From: Claveliimonas sp963592205
GTDB lineage: Bacteria; Bacillota; Clostridia; Lachnospirales; Lachnospiraceae
DNA: 12,355 nt
Reading direction: 5' to 3'
Assembly (NCBI GenBank): GCA_963592205.1
Contig: CAVAVU010000042.1
Location: forward strand, 1 to 12,355
Translations under genes and position numbers: made by a program
In this document: positions 1-6,322 of the stretch, piece after piece
Position numbering within the stretch: the stretch's first letter is position 1
Layout: every line of letters starts with the position of its first letter
Notes under the pieces: model-generated
Seen by the model: only the letters and a program-made list of their open reading frames with translations
The model's database searches: none
What the model was told of the DNA's origin: nothing

Positions 1-3
1 GAT

Positions 4-88
4 ATAGCAATAAAAGCCGGAATATCAAGAGTAAATATACGCCCAGAATTCTCTGGGCGCTCTTGACATACCAGCTTATTTTTGCTAT
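4..88. repeat. Long imperfect palindrome
   Basis: The segment folds almost end to end into one hairpin. Paired arms are 4-10 with 82-88, 12-17 with 74-80 (one bulge), 19-20 with 71-72, 25-31 with 60-66, and a perfect 8-bp tip 40-47 with 52-59 around a 4-base loop. The 8-base stretch 32-39 bulges out on one side. No U-tract follows on the plus strand; the minus side is AT-rich. It could be the terminator of a plus-strand gene lying before the window, a structured RNA, or a small palindromic repeat element. The sequence alone does not decide. Confidence 0.5.
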
Positions 89-131
89 TAAATAAACAAC
101 GGCTTAACCACAGAAATCTGCTGTTAAGCCG
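88..131 (-). terminator. Intrinsic terminator of the kinase/DUF2798-like operon
   Basis: Arms 100-108 and 123-131 (CGGCTTAAC/GTTAAGCCG) pair perfectly, and 111-114/117-120 continue the stem inside. Read on the minus strand the hairpin is followed by a T-rich tail (TTGTTTATTTAA), the pattern of a Rho-independent terminator. It lies about 95 bases after the stop codon of the minus-strand membrane-protein gene, with no other gene between. Confidence 0.65.
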
Positions 132-206
132 CATCAATTATCATAGAAGATCTGAATTTACAGAAAAAATTTCACACCGTCCTGGGGTGGCATACGATGG
201 AAGAGA

Positions 207-243
207 TGTTAAAAGAACAATAGTTTACATTGTTCTTTTAACA
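207..243. repeat. 14-bp perfect inverted repeat over a stop codon
   Basis: Arms 207-220 and 230-243 are exact reverse complements around a 9-base loop. The repeat covers the last codons and the stop of the minus-strand DUF2798-like gene. On that strand the 3' arm contains TTGTTCTTTTAAC, so part of a U-rich segment is within the stem and no clean U-tract follows. It may be a weak first terminator or a 3'-end protecting structure ahead of the stronger terminator at 88-131. Confidence 0.55.
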
Positions 244-746
244 ATCTGCGCATCTTCATTTTGAATCTCATTGGTATCTTTCACCTTCGGACGTTTGATA
301 AATAATGTTCGGAATATCAGTCTTGTGAGAGGACCGACAATGATCAGCTGCAGCGGGAGCGCCATAATAAAATTTTTGCAATAGGTTGTGAGATAATCCG
401 GTAAAAAATTGCCGGTAAATCCATGTCCGTGATATACGCCAATCACACTTGCAAATGCAACCTGCCAGATCACGGTAAAGATCTGTATTGCAAAAATGAT
501 AAAAACAGGACGGTCTCCCGGCTGCACAACCCGGAATGCACACATTTTGGCTAAATTGCCGGATACAAAATATGCAAGCAATCCGATGATGATATACTCG
601 ATCCACATTCCTTTCAGGGCAATTAAAAATGTGATATTGGTAAATGTTCCCATTGCAAGCACGGTATTATATAACGTCATAACATATACCATCATCCATG
701 CAGTGATGGCAGTAAAAAATATAGATTCTCCTTTAGTTCTAGGCAT
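225..746 (-). CDS. DUF2798-like four-helix membrane protein
   Basis: Predicted 173-residue integral membrane protein of unknown function. Hydrophobic segments lie near residues 6-33, 45-70, 80-107 and 120-150. The spacing looks like two copies of a two-helix unit, as in DUF2798 proteins; that assignment is from memory of the family and is moderate. The tail is hydrophilic and charged. I chose the ATG at 744-746 (protein begins MPRTKGES) because GGAGG stands 7-8 bases upstream; an in-frame ATG at 777-779 has no such site and lies deep in the upstream gene. The start overlaps the last 8 bases of the kinase-like gene, so the two are probably translationally coupled. Transport or sensing is possible, but nothing in the sequence identifies a substrate. 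Confidence 0.75.
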   Translation of the reverse strand: MPRTKGESIFFTAITAWMMVYVMTLYNTVLAMGTFTNITFLIALKGMWIEYIIIGLLAYFVSGNLAKMCAFRVVQPGDRPVFIIFAIQIFTVIWQVAFASVIGVYHGHGFTGNFLPDYLTTYCKNFIMALPLQLIIVGPLTRLIFRTLFIKRPKVKDTNEIQNEDAQIVKRTM

Positions 747-1356
747 TTGTTCTTCCTCCGTTGTATTTCTGAATTGCATTAAGAATGATCTCAGTAGCCT
801 GAGTCTTGGTAAATACGCTTGTATCTATGGAAAGATGATAGTTTGACACGTGTCCCCATTCTCTCCCGGTGAAAAACTGATAAAGCATTCCTCTGGAATG
901 ATCTTTCACTTCAAGTTCTCTCCGGATTCTGCTTTCTTCTCCGGAAATCCCTTCGTGACGCTGCACTCTTGCTATCCTGTGTTCCATATTGGCGTGAATG
1001 AATACATGAAATGTATCGGCGTTATCCGATAATATATGATCAGCGCCTCTGCCTACAATGACACAATTTCCTTTGTTGGCAATCGTTTGAATGATTTTCT
1101 GCTGAGTTTCCTGGATCTTATCCACAGGAACCTTATCTTTTCTTGAAAATGGAACAAATCCAGTTACCATATCAATATAAGTTTTGTCTGAGATATTTTC
1201 ACCGTTTTCCGCAACTGTTTCTTTATCCAGATGCATTTCATCTGCTACAAGTGAAATCAGTTCACGGTCATAGAAATCATATCCTAATTGTTCGGCAAGC
1301 ATTTTTCCTATTGTGTGGCCACCGCTTCCGGTTTCCCTGCTAATTGTAATAATCAT
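739..1356 (-). CDS. Cytidylate kinase-like P-loop protein
   Basis: 205-residue cytosolic protein of the cytidylate-kinase-like family (Cytidylate_kin2 type) common in Clostridia. The N-terminus MIITISRETGSGG continues HTIG (residues 6-17), the family's altered P-loop, which lacks the classical GKS/T. A YDREL motif follows at 29-33, a VGRGAD segment at 101-106, and an arginine-rich lid-like region at 127-147. Length fits the family. Members are annotated as nucleoside monophosphate kinases by similarity; the true substrate is generally unproven. The ATG at 1354-1356 has AAAGGATG upstream. It is the first gene of a minus-strand operon with the membrane protein and is preceded by a leader with its own terminator, so expression is probably attenuated. 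Confidence 0.85.
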   Translation of the reverse strand: MIITISRETGSGGHTIGKMLAEQLGYDFYDRELISLVADEMHLDKETVAENGENISDKTYIDMVTGFVPFSRKDKVPVDKIQETQQKIIQTIANKGNCVIVGRGADHILSDNADTFHVFIHANMEHRIARVQRHEGISGEESRIRRELEVKDHSRGMLYQFFTGREWGHVSNYHLSIDTSVFTKTQATEIILNAIQKYNGGRTNA

Positions 1357-1375
1357 AGTTCATCCTTTCTGACAT

Positions 1376-1435
1376 AAAAAAAGACAATAAACGCGCCAAT
1401 CCGTCTGACAGTGGATTGGTGACATTTATTGTCTT
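1376..1435 (-). terminator. Leader terminator (attenuator) of the kinase operon
   Basis: Arms 1381-1391 and 1425-1435 form a perfect 11-bp stem, extended by 1396-1402 with 1413-1419 (7 bp) around a 10-base loop, with a few imperfect pairs between. On the minus strand the stem runs directly into seven Us (A-run 1376-1382). It lies between the minus-strand promoter at 1472-1501 and the kinase ATG, only about 20 bases before the start codon. No promoter fits between terminator and gene, so transcription must read through it. This is the layout of a transcription attenuator. Confidence 0.7.
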
Positions 1436-1455
1436 GTTCGTGTCTTTATATTCAT
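1426..1455 (-). other. Possible leader-peptide ORF in the attenuator
   Basis: On the minus strand a 9-codon ORF, MNIKTRTRQ, begins about 10 bases after the inferred transcription start. Its TAA stop lies inside the 5' arm of the attenuator stem (1425-1435). A ribosome stopped there would block terminator folding. Against it: there is almost no room for a ribosome site and none is visible, so it may be chance. Confidence 0.2.
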
Positions 1456-1471
1456 TTTTTACAGCTTTTGT

Positions 1472-1501
1472 ATTCTAACAGAAAAAATAAAATATAGTCA
1501 A
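1472..1501 (-). promoter_or_regulatory. Promoter of the kinase operon leader
   Basis: On the minus strand TTGACT (1496-1501) is separated by 18 bases from TAGAAT (1472-1477). Transcription would start near 1465, giving a leader of about 110 bases that includes the attenuator hairpin. It faces away from the plus-strand promoter at 1550-1558. Confidence 0.6.
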
Positions 1502-1549
1502 GTAAAATTTTGTGGGGAGTGTATTTACGATAGATGTACAGCGGTTTTG

Positions 1550-1558
1550 TGTTATACT
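1550..1558 (+). promoter_or_regulatory. Extended -10 promoter of the small-gene island
   Basis: TGTTATACT is a good extended -10 element (TGn plus TATACT). No convincing -35 is seen at the right distance. It lies about 60 bases before the first plus-strand gene, which starts at 1621, and is the only promoter-like site seen between 1500 and 1620 on that strand. Confidence 0.45.
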
Positions 1559-1620
1559 GAGTGTGAAATGTAAATTGCGAAATAAGCCTGTATTTATAAC
1601 ACAAAGGGGAGACTAAACTG

Positions 1621-2082
1621 TTGAATATTGTTTCGAATGATATAGAAAATTTCTTGTGGAATAAGATGTATGATGTATACAAATTCAAGCCTGGGATGGA
1701 CCTTCAAAGTGAGTGGATAAAAATTCTAGGTGAAAGCAGAGCGTACCACAAGGATACGCCTTGGACAGCTGAACAGGAACATATTATTAATTCTTTTTTT
1801 AAAGAATTGGTAGATGATGAAATGTATGCGCTTGATTGGCAGCATGACTGCTTTGCTTTTTCGTCAAAGGAGCGGATTCCATTTGAGTACGAATGGTATG
1901 ATTCTGAGAGAAAGTGTCAGGTGTATTTTCCTACATATTATCCAAATGGTGATTATCATTTCTTTGTTGATAAGGAATGGAAATATGGACTGTTCGGTCA
2001 TCCCTGGAAACATGAAATTGTTGTAATGGGAGAAAAGCTGATAGAGATGTTTGAGACTGAAAAAGTTGGTTTGGGAATTTAG
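1621..2082 (+). CDS. DUF2716-like small cytosolic protein
   Basis: 153-residue acidic, aromatic-rich protein with no signal peptide or membrane segment. The N-terminal FLWNKMYDVYKFKP (11-24) and the C-terminal YPNGDYHFF (108-116) and GLFGHPWKHEI (123-133) segments match what I recall of the DUF2716 family, whose function is unknown. I infer a TTG start at 1621: AGGGGAG stands about 10 bases upstream, no ATG lies near, and the family-like sequence begins right after it. It is the first of a run of small same-strand genes that resemble toxin-immunity genes, so it could be an orphan immunity protein. That is inference from context, not from any motif. Confidence 0.75.
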   Translation: MNIVSNDIENFLWNKMYDVYKFKPGMDLQSEWIKILGESRAYHKDTPWTAEQEHIINSFFKELVDDEMYALDWQHDCFAFSSKERIPFEYEWYDSERKCQVYFPTYYPNGDYHFFVDKEWKYGLFGHPWKHEIVVMGEKLIEMFETEKVGLGI

Positions 2083-2103
2083 GATCAATATGAGGGATTT
2101 GAT

Positions 2104-2379
2104 GTGAGGGATAAAAAAGCAAAAAATAAAACAATATTAGCTTTTGGAACGGTATTGCTTGTGGTAATGATAGCATGGCTTTTATTTCAAGACTTCCAAA
2201 ACGATGAAAGATTATTATAGCTCCTTTGTGGGATTCCCGTTGGCGGGGCGACACTTCCGGTTATGGCGGTATTATTGTTAGGAATTTATGCGGAGAATGT
2301 AATTGTAATATGTTCAGCGATTATTCTTGGAATTGGTCATATTGGAATACATTACATGCATAAGAAAGAGATCGATTAA
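2104..2379 (+). pseudogene. Small membrane protein interrupted by an amber codon
   Basis: A GTG start at 2104 with GAGGG seven bases upstream opens a 38-codon reading frame (RDKKAKNKTILAFGTVLLVV and on) ending at TAG 2218-2220. The same frame then stays open for 52 more codons to TAA 2377-2379 and encodes two further hydrophobic stretches (GGATLPVMAVLLLGIY and NVIVICSAIILGIGHIGIH). Read through the amber codon, this is one 91-residue membrane protein with three hydrophobic segments and a charged HKKEID tail. The downstream part has no convincing start or ribosome site of its own. I therefore call it a pseudogene by nonsense mutation; a real 38-residue peptide is possible. The family is not recognised. 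Confidence 0.5.
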
Positions 2380-2415
2380 CTGTAAAGAATGTTTAATATA
2401 GGAGAGGAGTAGAGC

Positions 2416-2970
2416 ATGGGATTATTTGATAAGTTCAAGAAAAAGAATATTGAATCTGTAAACGAAAAAACTGAAACAGTAGTAGAGACAAAAACGGATG
2501 ATACATTTGAGCGTACATTGGATAGTTTATATGGTGAATTGGCTAATACTATCATATCTACAATTCCTATGGAATGGGAAGAGTTTCATTATCTGGGAGA
2601 AGTGGAATCGGGAAAACACAGTTGGTCATCTGTGTTTTTTGTGAAAGGAAGTCAGGATAATAGATATATTAAATGTTTTGATTTAGATGGATATAATGGA
2701 CGATGTAGTGATGCAATAGATTCCGTATTACTTAAAATATATGATTGCTTCGTTCGAAACAATCACAAAGCCTGGGAACAGATGTGCATTTCTGTAAAGA
2801 ATACAGGAGATTTTAAGGTCAATTTTAAATACGATGTGCTGGCAAAAGCAGAATATGGACAAGTAGAGAGGGAGATTATCTGGGCGTATGAAACGTTTGG
2901 TGGAAGACCTCATAATAGTCCGTTTTTGGAAAGTATTCTGGAACGGTATTTAGCAAAGAGAAACGGATAG
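2416..2970 (+). CDS. YezG/DUF600-family immunity-like protein
   Basis: 184-residue cytosolic protein. Residues 1-30 are a charged leader (MGLFDKFKKK, then Glu/Thr-rich) of a kind seen on several Firmicutes small proteins. The core from about 34 resembles the YezG/DUF600 family: LYGELANTIISTIPMEWEEF (39-58), an FFVKG strand (74-78), and YGQVEREIIWAYETFG (147-162). Known YezG members are antitoxins for LXG-type secreted toxins such as B. subtilis YeeF. The ATG at 2416 follows GGAGAGGAG, a strong ribosome site. No LXG toxin gene lies in the window, so this copy is an orphan here. The family match is by eye; immunity function is inferred. Confidence 0.75.
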   Translation: MGLFDKFKKKNIESVNEKTETVVETKTDDTFERTLDSLYGELANTIISTIPMEWEEFHYLGEVESGKHSWSSVFFVKGSQDNRYIKCFDLDGYNGRCSDAIDSVLLKIYDCFVRNNHKAWEQMCISVKNTGDFKVNFKYDVLAKAEYGQVEREIIWAYETFGGRPHNSPFLESILERYLAKRNG

Positions 2971-3009
2971 AAAAGCATTTGTTCAAATTTTAGAATGAGG
3001 TAATATTTT

Positions 3010-3577
3010 ATGGATCATGTACAGACGACAAATGAACTTATTCAGAATATTATGGCAAATATCGATAAAAAAGGTGTTCAAAGAGACTGCAAAAAATTAT
3101 TGAAAAAGTGCAACATGAAATCAGAAAAAGATACAGGATTTGTCACGGAATTAGCTGTGTGGTTATATATTTACGGATATACCAAGGAGGCAGCCGCTGT
3201 CTGTGATTTGTTTGCAAATGAAGAATTTGATGGCAATTATACATTGTGGGATAACAAAGACCATGCATATTGCCTTGAAAGCAAGGATTCTTCGGGAAAA
3301 CGGAGAATTGAATGAAATTCAGAAGCTTATAAGCTTTGTGAATCAATACAGACATCCGGAACTGTATAGCAATGGCGTGGAGTGGTTTACTGAAACGCTA
3401 GATGAAAATATTCAAAACTGTCTTGAGTATGGCAGTAAAGCAGGGGCGAGAGGCTGGAGGTTATTAAAATTGGAGAAAGCGATCGCATACAGAGAAGCTG
3501 GACAATATCCGCTATCAGATGACGAACTGGAAAGAATCATTGGAGAATTGAAAGAATTATTAGCTATGGAAAAATAA
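3010..3577 (+). pseudogene. Frameshifted small immunity-like gene
   Basis: Two overlapping reading frames make one protein. The first opens at ATG 3010 (GAGG nine bases upstream) and reads well to about NKDHA, ending near 3267. The second reads ALKARILRENGELNEIQKLI and on from 3269 to TAA 3575-3577. Dropping one base near 3268 joins them into about 188 residues, helical and rich in Glu, Lys and Leu. The joined sequence, with LYIYGYTKEAAAVCDLF and LKARILRE, recalls DUF6707-type proteins found among immunity genes; that is a weak, memory-based match. The break may be a true mutation or a sequencing error, since the assembly gap is only 400 bases away. Confidence 0.6.
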
Positions 3578-3626
3578 TGCACTTGCTGTAAAGAGTGAAG
3601 AGTTGGAGCGTGCAGGAGGCGTGGAT

Positions 3627-4176
3627 ATGACATCAAGAAGTTTCAGAATATTTGCAACAAAGGAAGATTTGTCGGCAANNNNNNNNNNTCTTTTCAGAAT
3701 TTCAAAAAAATATGAAAGTGCATTACTTTAAATGTGGCCGGTCAAATAAACTGACAGAAGTACTGGATATAACGAAAGAGGATTTTTTTGGTGTAAATGT
3801 TCATGGAAGGCATCTTGGTAATCAATGGCTTGTATGCCCTGAGCATGTAATTCCGCAAAAACGAAAAAATGATCTGATACAAGATGAAAATATCTTTTTT
3901 ATAGACCAGATGCTGAACAGCTCTTCAGTGATAGCAGATATCGGTGGAATTTATAATGAAACAGCTATATTTCCGACAGAAATTAGTACGATCTGGTTTG
4001 AAAATTCAGAGTCAAAAATGCTTTATTCAGAATTAAAGAAGATATGCAGACGACATTCTCAGTGCACTATAGAAGGCTATATGATTGGAAAAAATGCTTT
4101 TTGTTGCAAAAGACAATATCGATTCTGTATGATAAATATTGACACCCCAAAAACGTATGTTTTAAAGATGGAATGA
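3627..4176 (+). CDS. Hypothetical protein cut by an assembly gap
   Basis: The gene starts at ATG 3627 after a strong GGAGG (MTSRSFRIFATKEDLSA), meets the 10-N gap at 3679-3688, and continues as FSEFQKNMKVHYFKCG and on to TGA 4174-4176. The two sides are in different frames across ten Ns, as expected if the N count is only a placeholder. The product would be about 180 residues, cytosolic, with mixed alpha/beta character and several cysteines near the C-terminus (ICRRHSQC, FCCKR). The SFRIFATKEDL opening resembles small proteins beside contact-dependent toxin loci, but I recognise no family. It ends 24 bases before the next gene. Confidence 0.65.
3679..3688. other. Assembly gap (10 Ns)
   Basis: Ten undetermined bases lie inside a coding region. 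The flanking frames do not match across exactly ten bases, so the true gap length is probably different. Repeated or collapsed immunity-gene copies could have broken the assembly here. Confidence 0.95.
4139..4167 (+). promoter_or_regulatory. Candidate promoter of the ene-reductase/SDR operon
   Basis: A perfect TTGACA (4139-4144) is followed after 16-17 bases by TTTAAA or TTAAAG (4161-4167), a weak -10. It lies in the last codons of the preceding gene and would start transcription near 4174, just before the ribosome site AAGGAG at 4185-4190. It would let the redox pair be expressed separately from the small-gene island. Confidence 0.4.
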
Positions 4177-4200
4177 TTTACAATAAGGAGCACTAGAATC

Positions 4201-5373
4201 ATGAATAACAAATATCCCATGCTCTTTTCTAAGGGCAGCATCGGAAATGTGAAACTAAAAAACAGAATCGTCATGAGCGCTATGGGGATGAATCGGTCGG
4301 ACGACGGATATGTCAATGATGCAGTGATTGAACATTATGCTGCAAGAGCCAGAGGTGGCGTCGGACTTATCATCGTGGAGGTGACTTGTGTTGATGCACC
4401 ACTGGGAAAGAATACAGGAAATCCGCTGATCCTTGATGATGACAAATACATTCCTGGGATGCAGAGGCTGGCGGATGCAATCCATGTGGCGGGAGCAAAA
4501 TGTTTCCTGCAGATCAGTCATGCGGGGCGCGGAGCATTTCGCAGGATTACCGGGATGCAGCCGGTTGCGCCGAGTGCAGTGGCGATGCCGTATTCTGCGA
4601 TGATGGAATTATCGAATGAGACACCGAGAGCAATTACCGTAAAAGAGATTCATGATATTGAAGATAAGTATGCGCAGGCTGCGCTTCGAGCGAAAAGGGT
4701 AGGATTCGATGGCGTAGAAATTCATAGTACTGGGTACTATCTGGGACAGCAGTTTTTATCCTCGGTGGCAAATGTGCGGACGGATGAGTACGGTGGGAGC
4801 AGGGAGAATAGAATCCGGTTTCATTTGAATATCATACGACGGATCCGCGAACTTTGCGGAAATGATTTCCCAATCGTGGTGAAGCTCAGCGCTGTAGAAA
4901 GCGGAGAAGATGCCGGAATTACTATAAAAGATGGTATCTATTACGCAAAAAGACTGCAGGATGCGGGCGTAGATGCGATTGAGGTACTTGCGGGTGTGTG
5001 GAGCAGTACAAAAGACAATGCAGCGAAAGAAGTGAACGAAGAATGTCAGATGGCAGGCTTGTGTCGAATCTTGAAGCAGGGGATTCGGAAAATGACGGGA
5101 AAGGCGCCTGTGATAAAAATAATCGGCGGCGGGCATGTACAGCATCCGCAGACAGCAGAACAGGCACTTGAATCGCATCAGTGTGAGTTTATTTTTGTGG
5201 GAAGAGAATTACTGGTACAGCCGGATTTTGTAAAACTGATTGAAGAAAACAGAGAGGATGAGATCAGGCACTGCATCGGATGCGGAACCTGTTCACGTGT
5301 ACAACTTCAGAAGGGTGAGACTTGCAGATGTGCATTGAATCCTTCTGTTGGACAAATGATAAAGGAGAACTGA
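4201..5373 (+). CDS. Old-yellow-enzyme-type NADH:flavin reductase, single-domain with Fe-S motif
   Basis: 390-residue FMN TIM-barrel reductase of the 2-enoate reductase/BaiCD branch. Visible are LKNRIVMSAM (19-28), Gln104, HAGR (107-110), EIH (173-175), RTDEYGGS then ENR (193-204), IIGGGHV (307-313) and GRELLVQPDF (335-344). Cysteines 358, 361, 364 and 377 (CIGCGTC, then CALNP) are the expected 4Fe-4S ligands. Family members continue for about 250 residues with an FAD/NAD(P)H domain; this protein stops about ten residues after CALNP, so electrons must come from a partner. The usual GAHGYL loop reads STGYYL here, losing a histidine. The SDR gene follows after 5 bases. Likely reaction: reduction of an activated C=C bond; substrate unknown. 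Confidence 0.85.
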   Translation: MNNKYPMLFSKGSIGNVKLKNRIVMSAMGMNRSDDGYVNDAVIEHYAARARGGVGLIIVEVTCVDAPLGKNTGNPLILDDDKYIPGMQRLADAIHVAGAKCFLQISHAGRGAFRRITGMQPVAPSAVAMPYSAMMELSNETPRAITVKEIHDIEDKYAQAALRAKRVGFDGVEIHSTGYYLGQQFLSSVANVRTDEYGGSRENRIRFHLNIIRRIRELCGNDFPIVVKLSAVESGEDAGITIKDGIYYAKRLQDAGVDAIEVLAGVWSSTKDNAAKEVNEECQMAGLCRILKQGIRKMTGKAPVIKIIGGGHVQHPQTAEQALESHQCEFIFVGRELLVQPDFVKLIEENREDEIRHCIGCGTCSRVQLQKGETCRCALNPSVGQMIKEN

Positions 5374-5378
5374 GTATT

Positions 5379-6185
5379 ATGAAATGTGAAGGGAAAATAG
5401 CACTGGTTACAGGGAGCACAAGGGGCATTGGTAAAGCAACAATGTACAAACTGTTGGAAGAAGGAGCCGATGTATATATGCTGGTTCATGATATGAAACG
5501 AGGACGAATGATTGCGGCAGCGACAGAAGGCAAATATCCGGGAAAGGTAAGAGGAGTCCTTTATTTTGAGTGTGATAAGCTGGAAACCATCGAAGCCTCG
5601 ATCAAAGAAGCTTATGAGGATGCAGGGCGGATCGATATTTTTATTAATAATGCGATCGGTGGTGCTTCAGCGGCTAAGGATAATCTTACGGTGACCGAGA
5701 CCAGTCATGAGACTTGTATGGGATTGATGGAGTCTATTCTGGGCGTCAGTGCGGAGTGTGCCAGAGTGGTAATTCCACTGATGATCGCAGGCGGAGGCGG
5801 TTCGATTGTTAATGTATCGTCTTCAACGGGAGTCCAGCCGGATGTGTCCCGTACCTACTATGGTGTCGCAAAAGCAGCGGTAAATATGCTGACACAGCAG
5901 ATTGCAGTGCAGTACGGAAGACAGGGAATCCGGTGTAATGCAGTACTGCCGGGATTTACGGTGTCTAAGGCTACGGAGAAAGCCATGCCGAAAGAATTTA
6001 AAGAAGCGTGGCTGAAACATACACTGATCAGACGACTTGGCACACCGCAGGATCAGGCGAATGCGATCGTATTTCTGGCATCGGATGAAGCATCCTGGAT
6101 CACGGGACATCTGATGGAAGTGTGCGGAGGGTATGGATTGGCGGCAAATATGTACGGAGATATTGTGGAACCTCCGAAGGTGTAA
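5379..6185 (+). CDS. Short-chain dehydrogenase/reductase (SDR)
   Basis: 268-residue classical SDR, cytosolic NAD(P)-dependent oxidoreductase. Rossmann motif TGSTRGIGKA (11-20), NNAIGG (90-95, in place of the usual NNAG), catalytic serine in VNVSSSTG (144-151), Tyr161-x3-Lys165 in YYGVAK, and PG at 191-192. The C-terminal ITGHLMEVCGGYG fits the family. I chose ATG 5379, with AAAGGAG upstream and the frame matching the family N-terminus; an in-frame ATG at 5322 would add 19 unrelated residues inside the upstream gene. Coupled with the ene-reductase, it probably reduces or oxidises a hydroxyl/keto group on the same molecule, as BaiA-type and other hydroxysteroid dehydrogenases do. The sequence does not show whether the substrate is a steroid, bile acid or something else. 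Confidence 0.88.
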   Translation: MKCEGKIALVTGSTRGIGKATMYKLLEEGADVYMLVHDMKRGRMIAAATEGKYPGKVRGVLYFECDKLETIEASIKEAYEDAGRIDIFINNAIGGASAAKDNLTVTETSHETCMGLMESILGVSAECARVVIPLMIAGGGGSIVNVSSSTGVQPDVSRTYYGVAKAAVNMLTQQIAVQYGRQGIRCNAVLPGFTVSKATEKAMPKEFKEAWLKHTLIRRLGTPQDQANAIVFLASDEASWITGHLMEVCGGYGLAANMYGDIVEPPKV

Positions 6186-6222
6186 TATTGGAAAACAGAG
6201 GAGAATCGATGCATTTGTCTGT

Positions 6223-6268
6223 AAAATTTGAAAAAAATAAAAGATAAAATTTGAAAAAAATAAAAGAT
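6223..6268 (+). repeat. 23-bp AT-rich tandem duplication upstream of a promoter
   Basis: Two exact, adjacent copies of a 23-base unit (AAAATTTG, seven As, TAAAAGAT) occupy 6223-6245 and 6246-6268. They end 4 bases before the -35 box at 6273. A-rich tracts in this position act as UP elements for RNA polymerase in many bacteria, so the duplication may raise promoter strength. Confidence 0.85.
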
Positions 6269-6272
6269 TTTC

Positions 6273-6302
6273 TTGACATACTCTGTTACACTGTCGTACA
6301 AT
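6273..6302 (+). promoter_or_regulatory. Promoter of the Trp T-box operon
   Basis: Perfect -35 TTGACA (6273-6278), an 18-base spacer and -10 TACAAT (6297-6302) place the start near 6309, just ahead of the T-box leader. The A-rich tandem duplication lies immediately upstream. Confidence 0.8.
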
Positions 6303-6322
6303 AGCACTTGTAAATAATAAAA

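Noticed and set aside
171..195. Small CACC/GGTG hairpin followed by Ts on the minus strand
   Set aside because: A 4-bp stem is too weak to call a terminator.
82..264. 60-codon plus-strand ORF over the palindromic region
   Set aside because: No ribosome site, runs through the terminator palindromes and the end of the opposite-strand gene, and reads like a non-coding sequence.
6209..6247. 12-codon ORF (MHLSVKFEKNKR) after the SDR gene, with GAGGAG upstream
   Set aside because: Very short, composed largely of the AT-rich duplicated unit; no reason to think it is translated.
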